From the NCBI RefSeq assembly GCF_040712315.1, contig NC_134020.1:11450751-11514750 (forward strand): DNA of 64,000 bases, given 5' to 3'. Every line of letters starts with the position of its first letter. The first letter of the stretch is position 1. This document shows positions 1 to 11,341 of the stretch, one piece after another. The notes under the pieces were generated by a model. It saw only the letters and a list, made by a program, of their open reading frames with translations, was not told where the DNA came from and made no database searches. The translations under genes were made by a program, and so were the position numbers. Origin of the DNA: Castanea sativa. Lineage: Eukaryota > Streptophyta > Magnoliopsida > Fagales > Fagaceae.

Positions 1-840
1 TATATAAACAAATCTGACTCCATTCCTAATGGATAGGAGCTGGTCTATTAAACCAGTTTTTGGGTTTGAATCCAAACTAAAAAATTAGTCTCCATCCAAA
101 TATCAACAGTCAACTAAGTCTAGATAATTATCAAATATCAATTAAGTCTGAATAATAAACCAAAATATTGTTCATAACTTCATATTAGAAAGAAGAAAAC
201 TCCTAAACAAAACGTTGAACTTCATGACTGTCCATGACAAAACAAAAGCATTTGAAGATTGAACATTCTAATAGGTTAATAGCCTGAACGTGGTTGTTAG
301 TTTTAATCTAAAGGTCATCATCAGACTCTTCACTCAAGTTTCCATCACTTTCAAAGCCACTTGAACCAGATTTATAACCATCAACATTCTCTTCCTTGGT
401 CTCATCAGAATCAATATCTTCCTCTTCAATATTTGGTTGTGATGTTGAGGCCTTTGAGCTTGCACTAACGATGGTTGATCTAGGCACTAACGATGGTTGT
501 AAAGGCAGGTTAGATGGGGGTGGGATGGTCGGTGAAGAAGAAGGTGGACAAAAAAGATGATATGGAAAAAAGCCAAAAAGTGATGGAAATTGTGTTGGGA
601 AGAAACTAGGAAAGTGAGGAGGTGGCTGGTTGAATGAGGGTGGTATAAAGGGGAGCAGAGGTGGGAATGGTGGTGACTCTGAGGTAGGGTGGGGAAGGGG
701 GGGGGGGTGGGATAAGTAGTAAACATGTATTAAAGAGGGCAACAAGATTTGCCCACCTAGGATATTAGAGGTATACATGAGAAAACAAAAGCACACTAAC
801 ATCTAGAGCTTAACAGCCTAACAATATCCAACATAGAAGA
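1..840. other. Left-edge non-coding DNA, inferred ILP1 intron
   Basis: No ILP1 exon or recognisable transposon protein is seen here. On the minus strand, 802-308 stays open and ends in an acidic, Ser-rich tail (EEEDIDSDETKEEN near 440-385, stop at 308-310) after a Pro-rich stretch made by a GT-rich run. The acidic tail reads like a real protein C-terminus, but I cannot assign it to a family; it may be a transposon-derived exon or chance. A G10 run lies near 698-707. Confidence 0.35.
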
Positions 841-970
841 AAAGTAAAGCATTAGTACCTGTCCATTCATAACATTCTAAGAAATAAGAGCTTGATGTTA
901 GATGTCTTGCAGTGAAAGTTCACATCCTTCAAATGTATTGGAATTCCATTCCCACCAAATACACCACATA
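841..970 (-). mobile_element. C-terminal tail of an older minus-strand LINE (part 1)
   Basis: Read on the minus strand, this encodes the end of a plant L1-type ORF2 (motifs MWCIWWEWNSNTFEG, then CELSLQDI and a stop). The frame continues from the other side of the younger LINE at 988-9668: the minus-strand codons before it (WNAVPSTL) come from 9700-9669. The older LINE was therefore cut in two by the younger one. Confidence 0.7.
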
Positions 971-2562
971 AGAGTTGATGGCATAGCCGAATGCCTAGGT
1001 TACTCTCAGACCATTTACCCATTCTTTTAGAGGGGGGAACCTTCCAGAGGGGTAGTAGACCATTTAGATTTGAGAAGATGTGGCTGAAGTTACAGGGCTT
1101 TGTGGAGATAGTGCAATCTTGGTCGGAGTCCTATCAATTGCAAGGACCCCAAGCTTTTGTCTCGCAAACAAATTGAAAGCTCTGAAGATAGACCTAAAGA
1201 AATGGAATGAGGATGAATTTGGCAATGTTTGAGGAGAGGTACAAGCTTTGGAAGGGCCTTGGTTAGTTAGATTCTGTTGAAGAAACTCTTCCCCTATTGG
1301 ATGAGGAGAAGTCGGAGAAGGATTGGCTTCTAAGCGACTTGAAAAGTCTACTCTTTTAGAAGAAATTTGTTGGAGGTAGAAGTCTAGAGCTCTTTGGCTG
1401 AGGGAGGGAGATAGAAACACTAAATTTTTTCGTAAAACTGCAAACGCTTCTAGAAGGTTTAATATGGATAATCTAATGGAGGATGATGAGTTGTTATTGG
1501 ACCCGGTAGCCATAGCTGAGTGCATCTCTTTGTTCTATAAACATCTGTATTTTGAGAATGGAGGGGATGAGTTGGAATTCTCTAGGAAATCTGAGGAGGA
1601 ATCTACTTGGTTGTACAGACCTTTTGAAAAGGAGGAAGTGTTTGGAGTGTAAAAGGTTGTAATGCTAATAAGGCTGCAAGCCTGGATGGTTTCTCGATGG
1701 CTTTCTTTTAGTCTTGTTGGGACACACTGAAATCTTATATTATGGAGCTCTTCAATATTTTTTATAACCAAGCTGATTTTGAGAAGAGCCTTAATGCTTC
1801 TTTCCTTGCTGTTATTCCTAAAAAAGTTGATGCTGTGGATGTTAGAGATTTTGGACCTACTAGTCGCTAACCCGTGCGATGCATGGGATAATCAGTTAAA
1901 TAACTATTACAAATAGTTAAAAAAAAAAACAAAAAACATGTTCTTTGATTACAAATGTAGGATATTCCACATAACACATAAAGGCCACACCTTGGTAGCT
2001 TTATGGTAATGAAAACATTATTACCTACATTCCAATAGCTCATAAGTCATAGCTTCAAACACAGATTTGGGCACAATCTTTATTATCTAATAAAGATGAG
2101 AGTAGGACCTGTAAAATAAGTATTATTAAGTTACTAATATGTAAAGGGAATAATTTATAACAATGATAGTTTTATACTGAATATATATTTTTTTGGTTTA
2201 GCAGTTATTAGTAGAACGTAATTAGTTTAAATTTCTTTATTAGTTCTATCATTTCAGTCAAAAAAAAAATCTTTATTAGTTGAGTTAAATTTCTTTATTA
2301 GATAAGAAAAGAAAAGCAAGAGTTATATATTAATCTAAACTCTGTGATTGGTTTTATATAGAATAGTGATTTTAAATTTCTTTATTAGATAAGAAAAGAG
2401 AGAGTTATGTATTAATCCAAACTTTGTGTTTGGGTTGAACTTATCTAATACAGTATTCTTTAAAATTGGATAGATTGGATTGTTATAAAAAATTTAAAGT
2501 TATTTTGTTAAATTTATTTTGGTAATAGGTGGGATAAGAATAAGATGATCCAAAAAAACAAA

Positions 2563-3040
2563 GGTGGAGTAACATTGAAAGCAAATTTTTACGTTGCAAA
2601 TACTTTGAAGGGATAAGCATAAGTTTAAACGTGATAAGTGATAAGCTTAAATAGAACAAAATTTAAAATAAGAACAATAGTAAAAGCCTTAATATTGTTC
2701 ACATTTATTTATTTTCCAGTACAATTCCAGCAACAAATGAAGCATCAAATTAATAACCTTTCCACACATTTTTTACTATTTAGTTTGATCCCAAAAAAAA
2801 AGGTGGAGTGACATTGAAAGCAAATTTTTACATTGCAAATACTTTGAAGGGATAAGCATAAGTTTAAACGTGATAATTGATAAGCTTACCAAGCATAAAA
2901 TTTAAAATAAGAACAATAGTAAAAGCCTTAATATTGTTCACATTTATTTTTTTTCCAGTACAATTCCAGCAACAAATGAAGCATCAAATTAATAACCTTT
3001 TCACACATTTTTACTATTTAGTTTTTAACAAAACCAAAAA
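2563..3040. repeat. 239-bp tandem duplication inside the Helitron
   Basis: Two near-identical units start at ggtggagtaacattgaaag (2563) and ggtggagtgacattgaaag (2802) and run through the shared tail ending around cacacatttttactatttag. They differ by a few substitutions and small indels. Confidence 0.85.
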
Positions 3041-4077
3041 CTCAAGCTTTGCTCATTCAATCAGTTCCCAATTGAACCAAAAATAAATTCCAATTTCCCT
3101 CATCATTCCTTCACTTAATCCTCCATTTTCTCAGCAACCAATCAAAAACCTCATCTTTCAAATTACGCAAACTGAATAATCCCCTTGAGTTATACTCTTT
3201 AAAGAAAAATAACAAATATCAAAGCATATATAATCACAACTTTCAGTGCTTTGGATTCTCTCTCTCACTGTGTCTCTCAGTCTTTACTTTGCTTTGGGAC
3301 TGTTGGTCTACGCAAACACAAAGTGCTTTTCTTAACGAAGAAGACCCAAGTTTTTTGTTTAAAATAAAACCTAAGATATCAAAAAATTAAAACAAATCAA
3401 ATGGCAGAGAACCAAAAAAACCATAACATTGAACCCAAAAAAAACCAAAAATTAAACATGCATAACAAAATGAACAACTCATATTCATTACAGAGCAAAC
3501 AAAAAATCAAAATTAAATTGCTGCAAAACCATAATAAAACAATCGGGCCTAAAACAAAATTGGAGCAGAAAATTAGTAATTCCATAAGACCCAAAACTGT
3601 AAGCAATCGTTTTTGTAATTTTCATAATCTACAAAATAGCTTGACTTGAATATGAAGAGAGACGAACAAAATCATATGAAATCAACATGGTTTCCAGAAC
3701 CAAATAGGATTACAAAAATGTACCAAGCTTTAGAGGTCAAGACTATGAGCTAGCAAAGGCTATGAACAGAGAGAGCCAGACTGAGAGAAGAGGGATGCTT
3801 TGCGTTTAAGCCAAAGAGAAACGAATGAGGGGCAGCGTGAGGAGAGAGATAAGTATTAGGTTTCCCCAAAAAAAAGAAAAAGAGATCTGCGTTTAAGCCA
3901 GAGAGAAACAAATGAGGGGCAGCGTGAAGAGAGATAAGTATTAGGTTTCAAAAAAAAAAAAAAAAGAAGATAAGTATTAGGTTTTGAAAATAGTGTTTTT
4001 AATTAAATTTTTAATTTTATAAATATTGTGTTGTGCTGACGTGGAAAATTGTGATGCGAGCAGAAGCTTCGGTTTTA

Positions 4078-4103
4078 TATATATATATATATATAAATAT
4101 ATA
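4078..4103. repeat. (TA)n near the Helitron 5' end
   Basis: AT dinucleotide tract close to the minus-strand 5' terminus of the Helitron. Confidence 0.8.
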
Positions 4104-4749
4104 GATTAGCCTAGTGGGTGGTGTTTCCAAAATTATTTGCAAGGTCTTGGCTACTAGGGTAAGAAACGCGTGTTAGATAGGCATATTCTGGTCATAGTTT
4201 TAATTACAAATGAGTGCTTTGATAGTGGACTGAAGGTAGGGATTTCAGGGGTTCTATGTAAATTGGATGTAGAGAAAGCATTTGACCCAAAGAAATGGAA
4301 GAAGTTAATCATGTTCTGTTTATTCACAGTAAGGTTTTCCATTTTGATTAATGGTAGCCCTAAAGATTTCTTTAGGAACTCTAGGGGACTGCGACAAGGT
4401 GATCCTTTATCCTCGCTGTTATATGCTATTGTTATGAAGGCATTGAGTCATTTGTTAGATGGAGCTGTCTTTGCAGGGAAACTTTCAGGCTTCTCTGTTT
4501 TCATTTGCTTTTGCAGATAACACATCTTGGAATGTGATGCTTTTCCTAGCCAAGTAGCCAAGATGCGGTGTTTGGGCTGAAGATTAATTTGGGCAAGTTA
4601 GAGTTGTTACTAGTTGGGGATGTGGCTAACATGGGGGAATTAGTGGCTTTGCTAGGATGTCTACAGTCCTAGCTTTGGATGAAATACTTGGGATCTGGAA
4701 TCCTATTCTTGTGAAGTTGGAGCAAATATTAGTGGGATGGAAGCGGTTA

Positions 4750-5093
4750 TGTAATGCAGGAGCAAAACCAAAATATTTTAGAATTTACATTTCCATATTT
4801 TTGTATTTATCTGATAGGAAATTGGATAATTGTAAACTTTTATTCGGATAGGGATTAGATAGGTATTAATATTTGAGTTTAGTTAGGATTAGTTTTCGTT
4901 ATTTGTTATCTTTTCTCTCTTTATTTCTTGTAATCTCTAGCTCTATATAAGAGTCTGGTTTATTTGTATTTTAGGAATAGGCATGATTAATGAAATTCAG
5001 ATTGGATATTTTCCAATAGTTGGGTGTTAATTCCTATGCCTTAGGTGCTGATGCCTAAGTTTAGCTTGGTGCTGATTCCAAGTTACCTAAATT
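4750..5093 (+). repeat. 5' LTR of the gag-only element
   Basis: The left copy of the direct repeat has a TATATAAG motif near 4944 and ends directly before the primer-binding site at 5094. Confidence 0.75.
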
Positions 5094-5105
5094 TGGTATC
5101 AGAGC
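5094..5105 (+). other. Primer-binding site (tRNA-iMet)
   Basis: TGGTATCAGAGC is the standard plant LTR-retrotransposon primer site and lies directly after the 5' LTR. Confidence 0.85.
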
Positions 5106-6125
5106 AAAACAGATCCAATTTTAAAAAATAAAAAATTTTGTGTTTACCATTAAACCACAGTAACCCATCTGCCTGAAATCAAGTCATACAACAGCCAAAA
5201 CCATCCTGCCACCATCCCAAAAATAATGGAAGCCCAAACCACAGCCTCTGAAGCACAGGTTGGAGTCTAAGCAGCAAATTTAGCAATCCAGGTTCTTTTT
5301 TAAATTCTTTGCCAAAGCTTATTATTTGAAGAGACCCATGGTAGTACCCCAACCACCTATTTTTTATGGATATAAAAATCATGACCCATGGATTTTCAAA
5401 TTTTGGATATCTGAGGTGGAACAATTTTTTGCACAAGTGCATTTATCAAATGACAAACAAAAGATGTAGTACGCCAAAACAAGAGTTGCTGGTAGAGCTT
5501 TAGAGTACTGGAATCATTATGAGAGCCTTCACTTTAGATGCCATTGGTCTCAAATTACTTGAGAAAGAATGAAAAAAGATCTTTGTATTGAATATTTCCC
5601 ACAGTATTTTCACAAGGAACTACAACAACCTTCTCATGGAAATTTACAAGATCAAAGAACGAGTATGAGGTTGTGCAATAATGCAAAGCTCACTCATGAA
5701 GTATCTTCCATACGCCAAGACTTAGGAAATCTAATGAAAACTGTTAAAGACTTGGCAACTCAAATGAAGGGAAATCAAGTACCACCAAAGCTTAATGTTG
5801 ACAATGAAGTGCAAGTGTCAATCAAAGTCTCAACCTTCAAGCATCCAGAGTCTACTATAGAGCCTAAACAGCAAGAAGCTTCTATACTTGAAGAATCCTC
5901 CACGGTGCATGAATATCCACAACTTGATGAGGTCAAAATTGTTGACATGCTAATTCCACTAATTGAGGTTGTGATTCCAAAAGAGTTGCATGAGGTGGAA
6001 TACAAGGTTTATCTATTTTCAATGCTCCCAAAGACAAGTTCTCAACTACAGCAAGTGTTATGTGCCAGATTTTTTATCCTTCAACGCTTTAAAACTCAAG
6101 GTCGAGTTTTCTCCAACCAGGGGAG

Positions 6126-6440
6126 TATAATGCAGGAGCAAAACCAAAATTATTTTAGAATTTACATTTTCATATTGTTGTATTTATCTCTAGGAAATTG
6201 GATAATTTTAGATTTTCATTTAGATAGGGATTAGATTTGAGATTAGATAGGGATTAATATTTGAATTAAGTTAGGATTAGTTTTCATCTATTTCTTGGAA
6301 TCTCTAGCTCTATATAAGAGTCTGGTTTACTTGTATTTTAGGAATAGATGTGATTAATGAAATTTAGATTGGATATTTTCCAATAGTTGGGTGTTTGATT
6401 CCTAACGCCCTAGGTGCTGATGCCTAAGATTAGCTTTGAT
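6126..6440 (+). repeat. 3' LTR of the gag-only element
   Basis: Right copy of the repeat. Similarity to the 5' LTR fades after about 6440, so the end is uncertain. Confidence 0.7.
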
Positions 6441-7191
6441 GCAATTTTCTTGTTCTTTTATTTTTATCTATTGATTGTCCAGTGTCATTGTGTCTATCAA
6501 AGAAGGGTAAGGTAGCTTTGATTAAAAGCACTCTTCTGAGTTTGCTCACTTCCTCTCTCTTTCCTATCCTTGTGGAGGTGGCTAACCATATAGAGAAACT
6601 CCGAAGGGACTTCTCATGTAGTGGATTGGTGAGGAGCCTAAATTCCATCTTGTTAATTGGGCCTAGATCTGTGAATTGTTGCCCTATGGAGGATTGGGTG
6701 TTCAGAAACTGAGAATATTCAATCAAGATTGCTAGGGAAATGGTTGTGGAGATATGGAACTGAGAGAGACTATCTCTGGAGGAGGATCATGGAGGTGAAG
6801 TACGGGAGTGAGTGGGGTGGTGGTTGTACAAAAGGGGGTTTGGGCCCTTATGATTTAATTCTTTGGAAACCCATACATAGGAGTGGTTGAATTTTTTCTG
6901 GTTTAATCAATTCGATGTGGGCAATGGTGCTACTTTTGGCAAGATTTGTGGTTCGGTGATTGTCGACTTAAAGAGGCCTTCCCAAAGTTATATAGACCCG
7001 TCCAAGATTAAGAGTTGAAGTGTTTGTCTGCTTTTAAGGGTTTAATCTACAAGGTGAGGGTCTTCATAAACTCTATTGGAGTCCAGCCAAGAGTCGGGGA
7101 TTTAAGGTGTGTGGGTACTACCTTTCCCTTTCCCTTTCTCTTTCCCTTGGAGATGGTGTGGCAAAAGAAGGTTCCACCTAGAGTAGCGTTC

Positions 7192-9144
7192 TGTTAGGAT
7201 GTGTGTGCCCTTAAATCCTATTGTATGATATTATATATGACATTATGTATGACTTAATGTTATGATTAATAAAGTTGTTTTAATAATGGTAACATGAATA
7301 TTTGGACATTATCATATAGTCCATGAGATGCATAGTATGTGATTTATGTGATTTAGTCATTGAAGATATAAGTCACAAATTCTTTGTAAACTCAGAATTT
7401 ATAGTTCGTAGTCAGTGATGAAATTGGACATTTTATCTGCGAAGACTATAACGTATCAACTAAAGATTATTTGTCTTGATTATGGAAGTGGAGACTTTTA
7501 GTTGATATGTTGATATGTTTTAAAAGTTAAGACATATTAAACTGGACCGTTGTAAGATTTATTACTCTCCTAACGACTGTCAAATGAATAATAAATCTCA
7601 CGGCTTCTATTTGCATGAACTCTTAAACCTAAGAGAATAATGGACCTGATCATGAGGTGTAGGTTACTTTGATATATCAGGAGTGAGATCTAAAGTCACG
7701 ATCAAAATTTTAGTATGTTGAGTAGCCATATTTAGTGTTGATGGAACATATATTCTTAAGATGAAATTCATAATCTCTTAACGGAGATATAAAATATTCC
7801 CTGGAGATATAAAATATTCCCTTGAGATAAGTTTAATGGGTTTGGTTATTCAGTGATGCGAACCTCAATCGACACGTTTTGAGACCCAACAAACAATATT
7901 GGAATATTGGCCCAAGAAAGCTAAAATTCAGATTTTTGATAGAAACCCTGACCCAACGTTTATAATCGAAACGCGAACCAAAGGTATAAGTTTGACCTTG
8001 ACCCAATGATTATAATGAATCACGAACCGAAGGTATAAAGTTTGAACGCCACAAGGAAGAATCCCTGATAAGTTCATAGTTCTTGAAGAACCAAAAGAAG
8101 AGCAAAGCCTCATCTTTTCTGATTTTTATTCAATAATCTATGAAAAACGTTTATAGACTTAATGACCTATTTAAGGGCTCCACAAAACTTGACAGACAAG
8201 AAAATATATTCTATAATAACTCCTAATTGATATCTTACCATATCATGAATCAAATTTGACTTAAAAAGCATTAAATGCACCTAAAAACAAGGAAATAAAT
8301 CACCTAAATATAAAATAACGTTTTTACATAAAAATACCAAAAATAATAAATTACAATAATTAAACAGTAAATTGTGTTCTACATCATTCAGGGTGTTAGG
8401 CCTAACCACTTTAGTAAGGAGTTACTAAAGTATTGGATTTCATAAATATATGATGAATAACTTCAAGGATTAAACTGGGTACTCAAGGATTAAGATGTAG
8501 TAATCTTCAAAGTGGTAGTCTATATTCATGACTTTGTATTACTACGAATATTTTATGAAGGGGTTGCATGTTTAATAAAGTCTTGAGATATAATTTATTA
8601 ATAAGGTCTAGAGTGCAATTATATTTATATAGTGATATTAAATATAATTAATAGTAACTTTGGACTTGTCAAGAATTGACAGAAAAACCTAAGGCCCATT
8701 GGAGCTAGTGTCTTATTGGTCCCTTTTGGTCCCACTCCAAGCTACACACTAAAACCCAATTGGAAAGGTCCAATAAGCCAACACAATTAGATAATCAGTT
8801 AGTTATAAAGGGAGAAACATACAGAATTTTTTATAAGAGAAAAAGAAAAAGAGAGACATCATTGTGAAATTGTGTGTATGCGTGAATGAAGCTACTCGAT
8901 AATTCTCCCTTGGAAACTAATTGAGACCACATTTCTTGGGCGTAAAGTGGAATTGGAGTGATGATTAAAAGTGTTCCCAAGTACTTCTAATCTTTTGTTT
9001 TGAATTTCTGCACACCAAGGTCGCTATCTTGTTCTTAAATTCTAAAATTTACCTAGTGCATGTTATCAATCATGAATGAAATAGATCCATGTTTGTTGCT
9101 TGACTGTGTGTTTTGTATGAGATACAAAACTAGATTTTCCAACA
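7192..9144. mobile_element. Solo-LTR-like element, TGTTAGGATG...TTCCAACA
   Basis: Starts TGTTAGGATGTG and ends TTTTCCAACA, the inverted TGTTAG/CCAACA ends common in Ty1-copia LTRs. Flanks are CGTTC (7187-7191) and CATTC (9145-9149), a 5-bp target duplication with one change. Removing it joins the LINE codons for VAF and FS in frame. No coding, primer site or purine tract is seen, so a solo LTR is most likely; a family LTR of about 1.4 kb is implied once the inner 533-bp element is taken out. Confidence 0.75.
7854..8386 (-). mobile_element. Second solo LTR nested in the first
   Basis: 533 bp with ends TGATGCGAAC and TCTACATCA and a perfect 5-bp target duplication TTCAG (7849-7853 and 8387-8391). 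In reverse orientation it also starts TGATG and reads like an LTR, with a GGAGCCCTTAAATAGG promoter-like stretch, hence the minus call. It is the fourth nesting level here: older LINE, LINE, LTR, LTR. Confidence 0.8.
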
Positions 9145-9685
9145 CATTCTTCTCGTGTGCTGCCACCTTACTCCTTAGGGAAGCTTTTGTATTCTGATAA
9201 TTTATGTAAGAGAGGTATTATTATTGTTGATTAGTGCTACATGTGTAAACAGAGCGAGTAGCATATGAGTTATGGGCAATGGTGTGGAGTTTGTTTGGTC
9301 TTCTTTGGGTTATGCCTGAGAGGGTCCTTGATTTGCTAGAAGCTTAGCAATGTTCCTTTTGTAGATACAAAAATATAGATTTTTTGAGGGTTGTGCCGCA
9401 TTGCATTATGTGGTGTCTTTGGAATGTAATGCGAGATGCTTTTAGGGATGTGGACGGCCTATTCTTGGGATTAAATCTCTTTTTTTCATATCTACTTGAG
9501 TGGAGTGTTACTTTTAAACCTATTCCCTGTCCTAATTTAGTAGATATGCTTGAGCATTGTAATTTGAAAGTTTGATTGTACTGCTCCCCAAGCACACCCC
9601 GGTGTTCTTTGGTTTTTTTTTTTTTTTCTTTTTGATCAATAACATTACTTTACTTTTTATAAAAAAAGAGAGTTGATGGCACAGC

Positions 9686-10010
9686 ATTCCAAATCATAGC
9701 AATCATATGTTTCCCCAACTGACTTTTCTGATTGGTCAACAATTTAACCACAGTTTAAGCACAACCCACTTGACACAAAAGAGACAAGATGAATGACCAC
9801 AGATTTCTTGCTATGGAGCAATGAAGGAGTAAATGATTCATAGACTCGCCATTGGTTTTGCACATACAACATCTGTCTATAGCTCAAGGGCATTGCCCAA
9901 TTCTCCCTATGAGGATATCCTTGCTTTGAATTTTCCCTCCCCCACTTGTCGTAAGCAACACAAAAAAAAAAGAAAAAGAAAAAAAAGAAAAAGGAAAGTG
10001 AACATTGCAA
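9686..10010 (-). mobile_element. Older minus-strand LINE, zinc-knuckle tail (part 2)
   Basis: The minus strand encodes [19 protein letters not shown] (about 9889-9833), the zf-RVT zinc-binding motif (CxxC then H and HC) found near the end of plant L1 ORF2. It is followed by [14 protein letters not shown] and continues in frame into 970-841 beyond the younger LINE. Stops and an A/T-rich run at 9962-9996 show decay. Confidence 0.75.
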
Positions 10011-11341
10011 CTCTAGGCAGTGCTTTCACCTGCCTTATATCAAGGAAAGAAAAAGTTGTTGTCTGCTTTCCTCAACACACTTTAACTGACTGTGTACTCC
10101 TTTGAATTAGAAGGTTCCCATATCATCCTAACGTCTTCTTCCTTTAGAACTTTAGCCTTGTACAACATATCCTGGGACAAAAAAAATCATAAACTCCAGA
10201 TCTTTCACTGACCTAGGGAACCTAGGTGTCCAAGTTACACATCTAGAAGAAAATTCCAGATAATTTTCCTGTGGCCCTGTTGCATTTCTGTCAGCTTCAA
10301 TATGGAAATTTTTTGACTAGGCAACTTTTCAATGGCACGTCTCCACCCATTGATCATGCCAAAATCAAACCATCTTCTACGTCATATTGCATAAATTTTG
10401 AGAATAAATCCCATCCACTTCTAATCAAACCATCTTCTACTTCATACTGGATAAATTTGTTCCAAGATCTTCTTTTCATTTATATTCAACTGTGTATGTT
10501 TTGGCTCTTGACAGCCCAGCATCCTGTACTATGTTCATATTGAATTTTAATTTCCCCAATTCCTTTACAAGTTTGCCTACATTGTTTGGTCCTAATATGA
10601 GTGGATAATCCAGGGACTAGGTCCTCTGAATCTGTCATGAATTGCCTTACAGGTTTCGTCATAGCAGCCCTTTCAGGTTAGTCCCTTTCCACTTTCCCAT
10701 ACAAAGAGACACAACACCGAGGAATATTACACTTGCAAGCAAACCATATTTAGCTTCTCCAAAAGGTCAGAAGAATTCTCATTCTTCACATATTAAAAAA
10801 GAAAAGAAAAGAAGTCTCATTCCTGACCACTTATGATGGTAGGGTAAAAAGCTCTGGGATACATCCTCCAGGTTGTCTGAGAACCAGGTAGAAGATTAAA
10901 TGCATATAAACTAGAGACTGTTTCCCATGATAGTTCTTATTCTAAGAGTTGCCTCCATGATTTCATGTGCTTGGTTTGGTTTCTTAATGAATGAATATAT
11001 ATATATATATATATATATATTAGTTTTAGGATGGCGACCTCTTAGGAAGTCCTTGTGTTGCACCCCTTTTCTTTCTCAATAAAAAATTTATGACCTGTCA
11101 ATAAACACTTTGGTTAAAGGCTTCATGCATGCTCACTGTCTTTGCATTTTATCTTTCTAACCAATGTGCTTCAGAGGTATTAGTAGAACTGTGATATGGG
11201 TTCTCTTGTTATCATCATAATCATTTTCTCTCACCCTCATCCTCTCCATATCTTTTTTACTTTTAAAATTTTCTAAGCCTATGAGCAAGGTCCTGCCTTT
11301 TTATCTGTGTTTATGAGTGTGCTGTTACCCTTTACTTTCAG
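10011..11341. other. Intron sequence upstream of the first visible ILP1 exon
   Basis: No exon is supported here. There is a (TA)n tract at about 10986-11020 and a pyrimidine-rich stretch before the acceptor AG at 11340-11341. The part up to about 10500 may be more of the old minus-strand LINE, too decayed to prove. Confidence 0.5.

Larger units (their letters stand above)
1860..4105 (-). mobile_element. Non-autonomous Helitron
   Basis: On the minus strand the element starts with TC (TCTATATATTT at 4105) and ends in CTAG (1863-1860). Just before the end is a short hairpin: CCCATGC, loop ATC, GCACGGG (one mismatched pair). It lies between host A (1859) and T (4106) with no target duplication. 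These are all canonical Helitron features. Without it, the LINE reading frame runs straight on (GP then ISLVGG). It has no Rep/helicase coding. It contains a 239-bp tandem duplication (2563-3040) and an AT-rich, CT-rich interior that could be captured promoter or 5'UTR sequence of a host gene, which I cannot identify. Confidence 0.8.
4750..6480 (+). mobile_element. Non-autonomous gag-only LTR retrotransposon (TR-GAG-like)
   Basis: Two related direct repeats share TGTAATGCAGGAGCAAAACC-type starts, a TATATAAGAG promoter-like motif and a GGTGCTGATGCCTAAG end. They lie at 4750-5093 and 6126-about 6440. The first is followed at once by TGGTATCAGAGC (5094-5105), matching the initiator-Met-tRNA primer site. 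The second is preceded by a purine tract (aggggag, 6119-6125). The roughly 1 kb between holds only a decayed gag-like stretch (YGYKNHDPWIFKFWISEVEQ near 5360-5420, then an open frame 5569-6234) and no protease, RT or integrase. It interrupts the LINE between the GWKRL motif and LSKKGK. The right end and target duplication are not clear, so the end is approximate. Confidence 0.75.
988..9668 (+). mobile_element. 5'-truncated L1-type LINE, carrying three nested insertions
   Basis: ORF2 pieces occur in family order. The end of the endonuclease (LLSDHLPILL) is at 1000-1030. The linker and start of the reverse transcriptase are at 1170-1859. RT motifs LDVEKAFD and LRQGDPLSSLLYAI lie at 4260-4430. 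The RT thumb (LSKKGKVALIKSTL) is at 6490-6540, then LLGKWLWRYG near 6730 and VPPRVAF near 7180. The zinc-knuckle-like tail is at 9150-9575, followed by a short A-run at 9661-9667. It is flanked by a 17-bp target duplication with 16 matches (agagttgatggcatagc at 971-987; agagttgatggcacagc at 9669-9685), which fixes both ends. Many stops and frameshifts make it inactive. The start inside the endonuclease domain is typical 5' truncation. It is interrupted at 1860-4105, about 4750-6480 and 7192-9144. Confidence 0.9.

Noticed and set aside
308..802. Minus-strand open frame of 164 codons with Pro-rich and acidic parts
   Set aside because: The Pro-rich half comes from a simple GT-rich run and no family is recognised; only the acidic tail looks protein-like. 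Left as unassigned.
2877..3086. Possible captured exon in the Helitron
   Set aside because: The open frame lies in the 239-bp duplication and has no recognisable domain or splice sites.
3401..3649. 82-codon open frame inside the Helitron
   Set aside because: Lys/Asn-rich from A-rich DNA on one strand with an equally open opposite strand; no domain.
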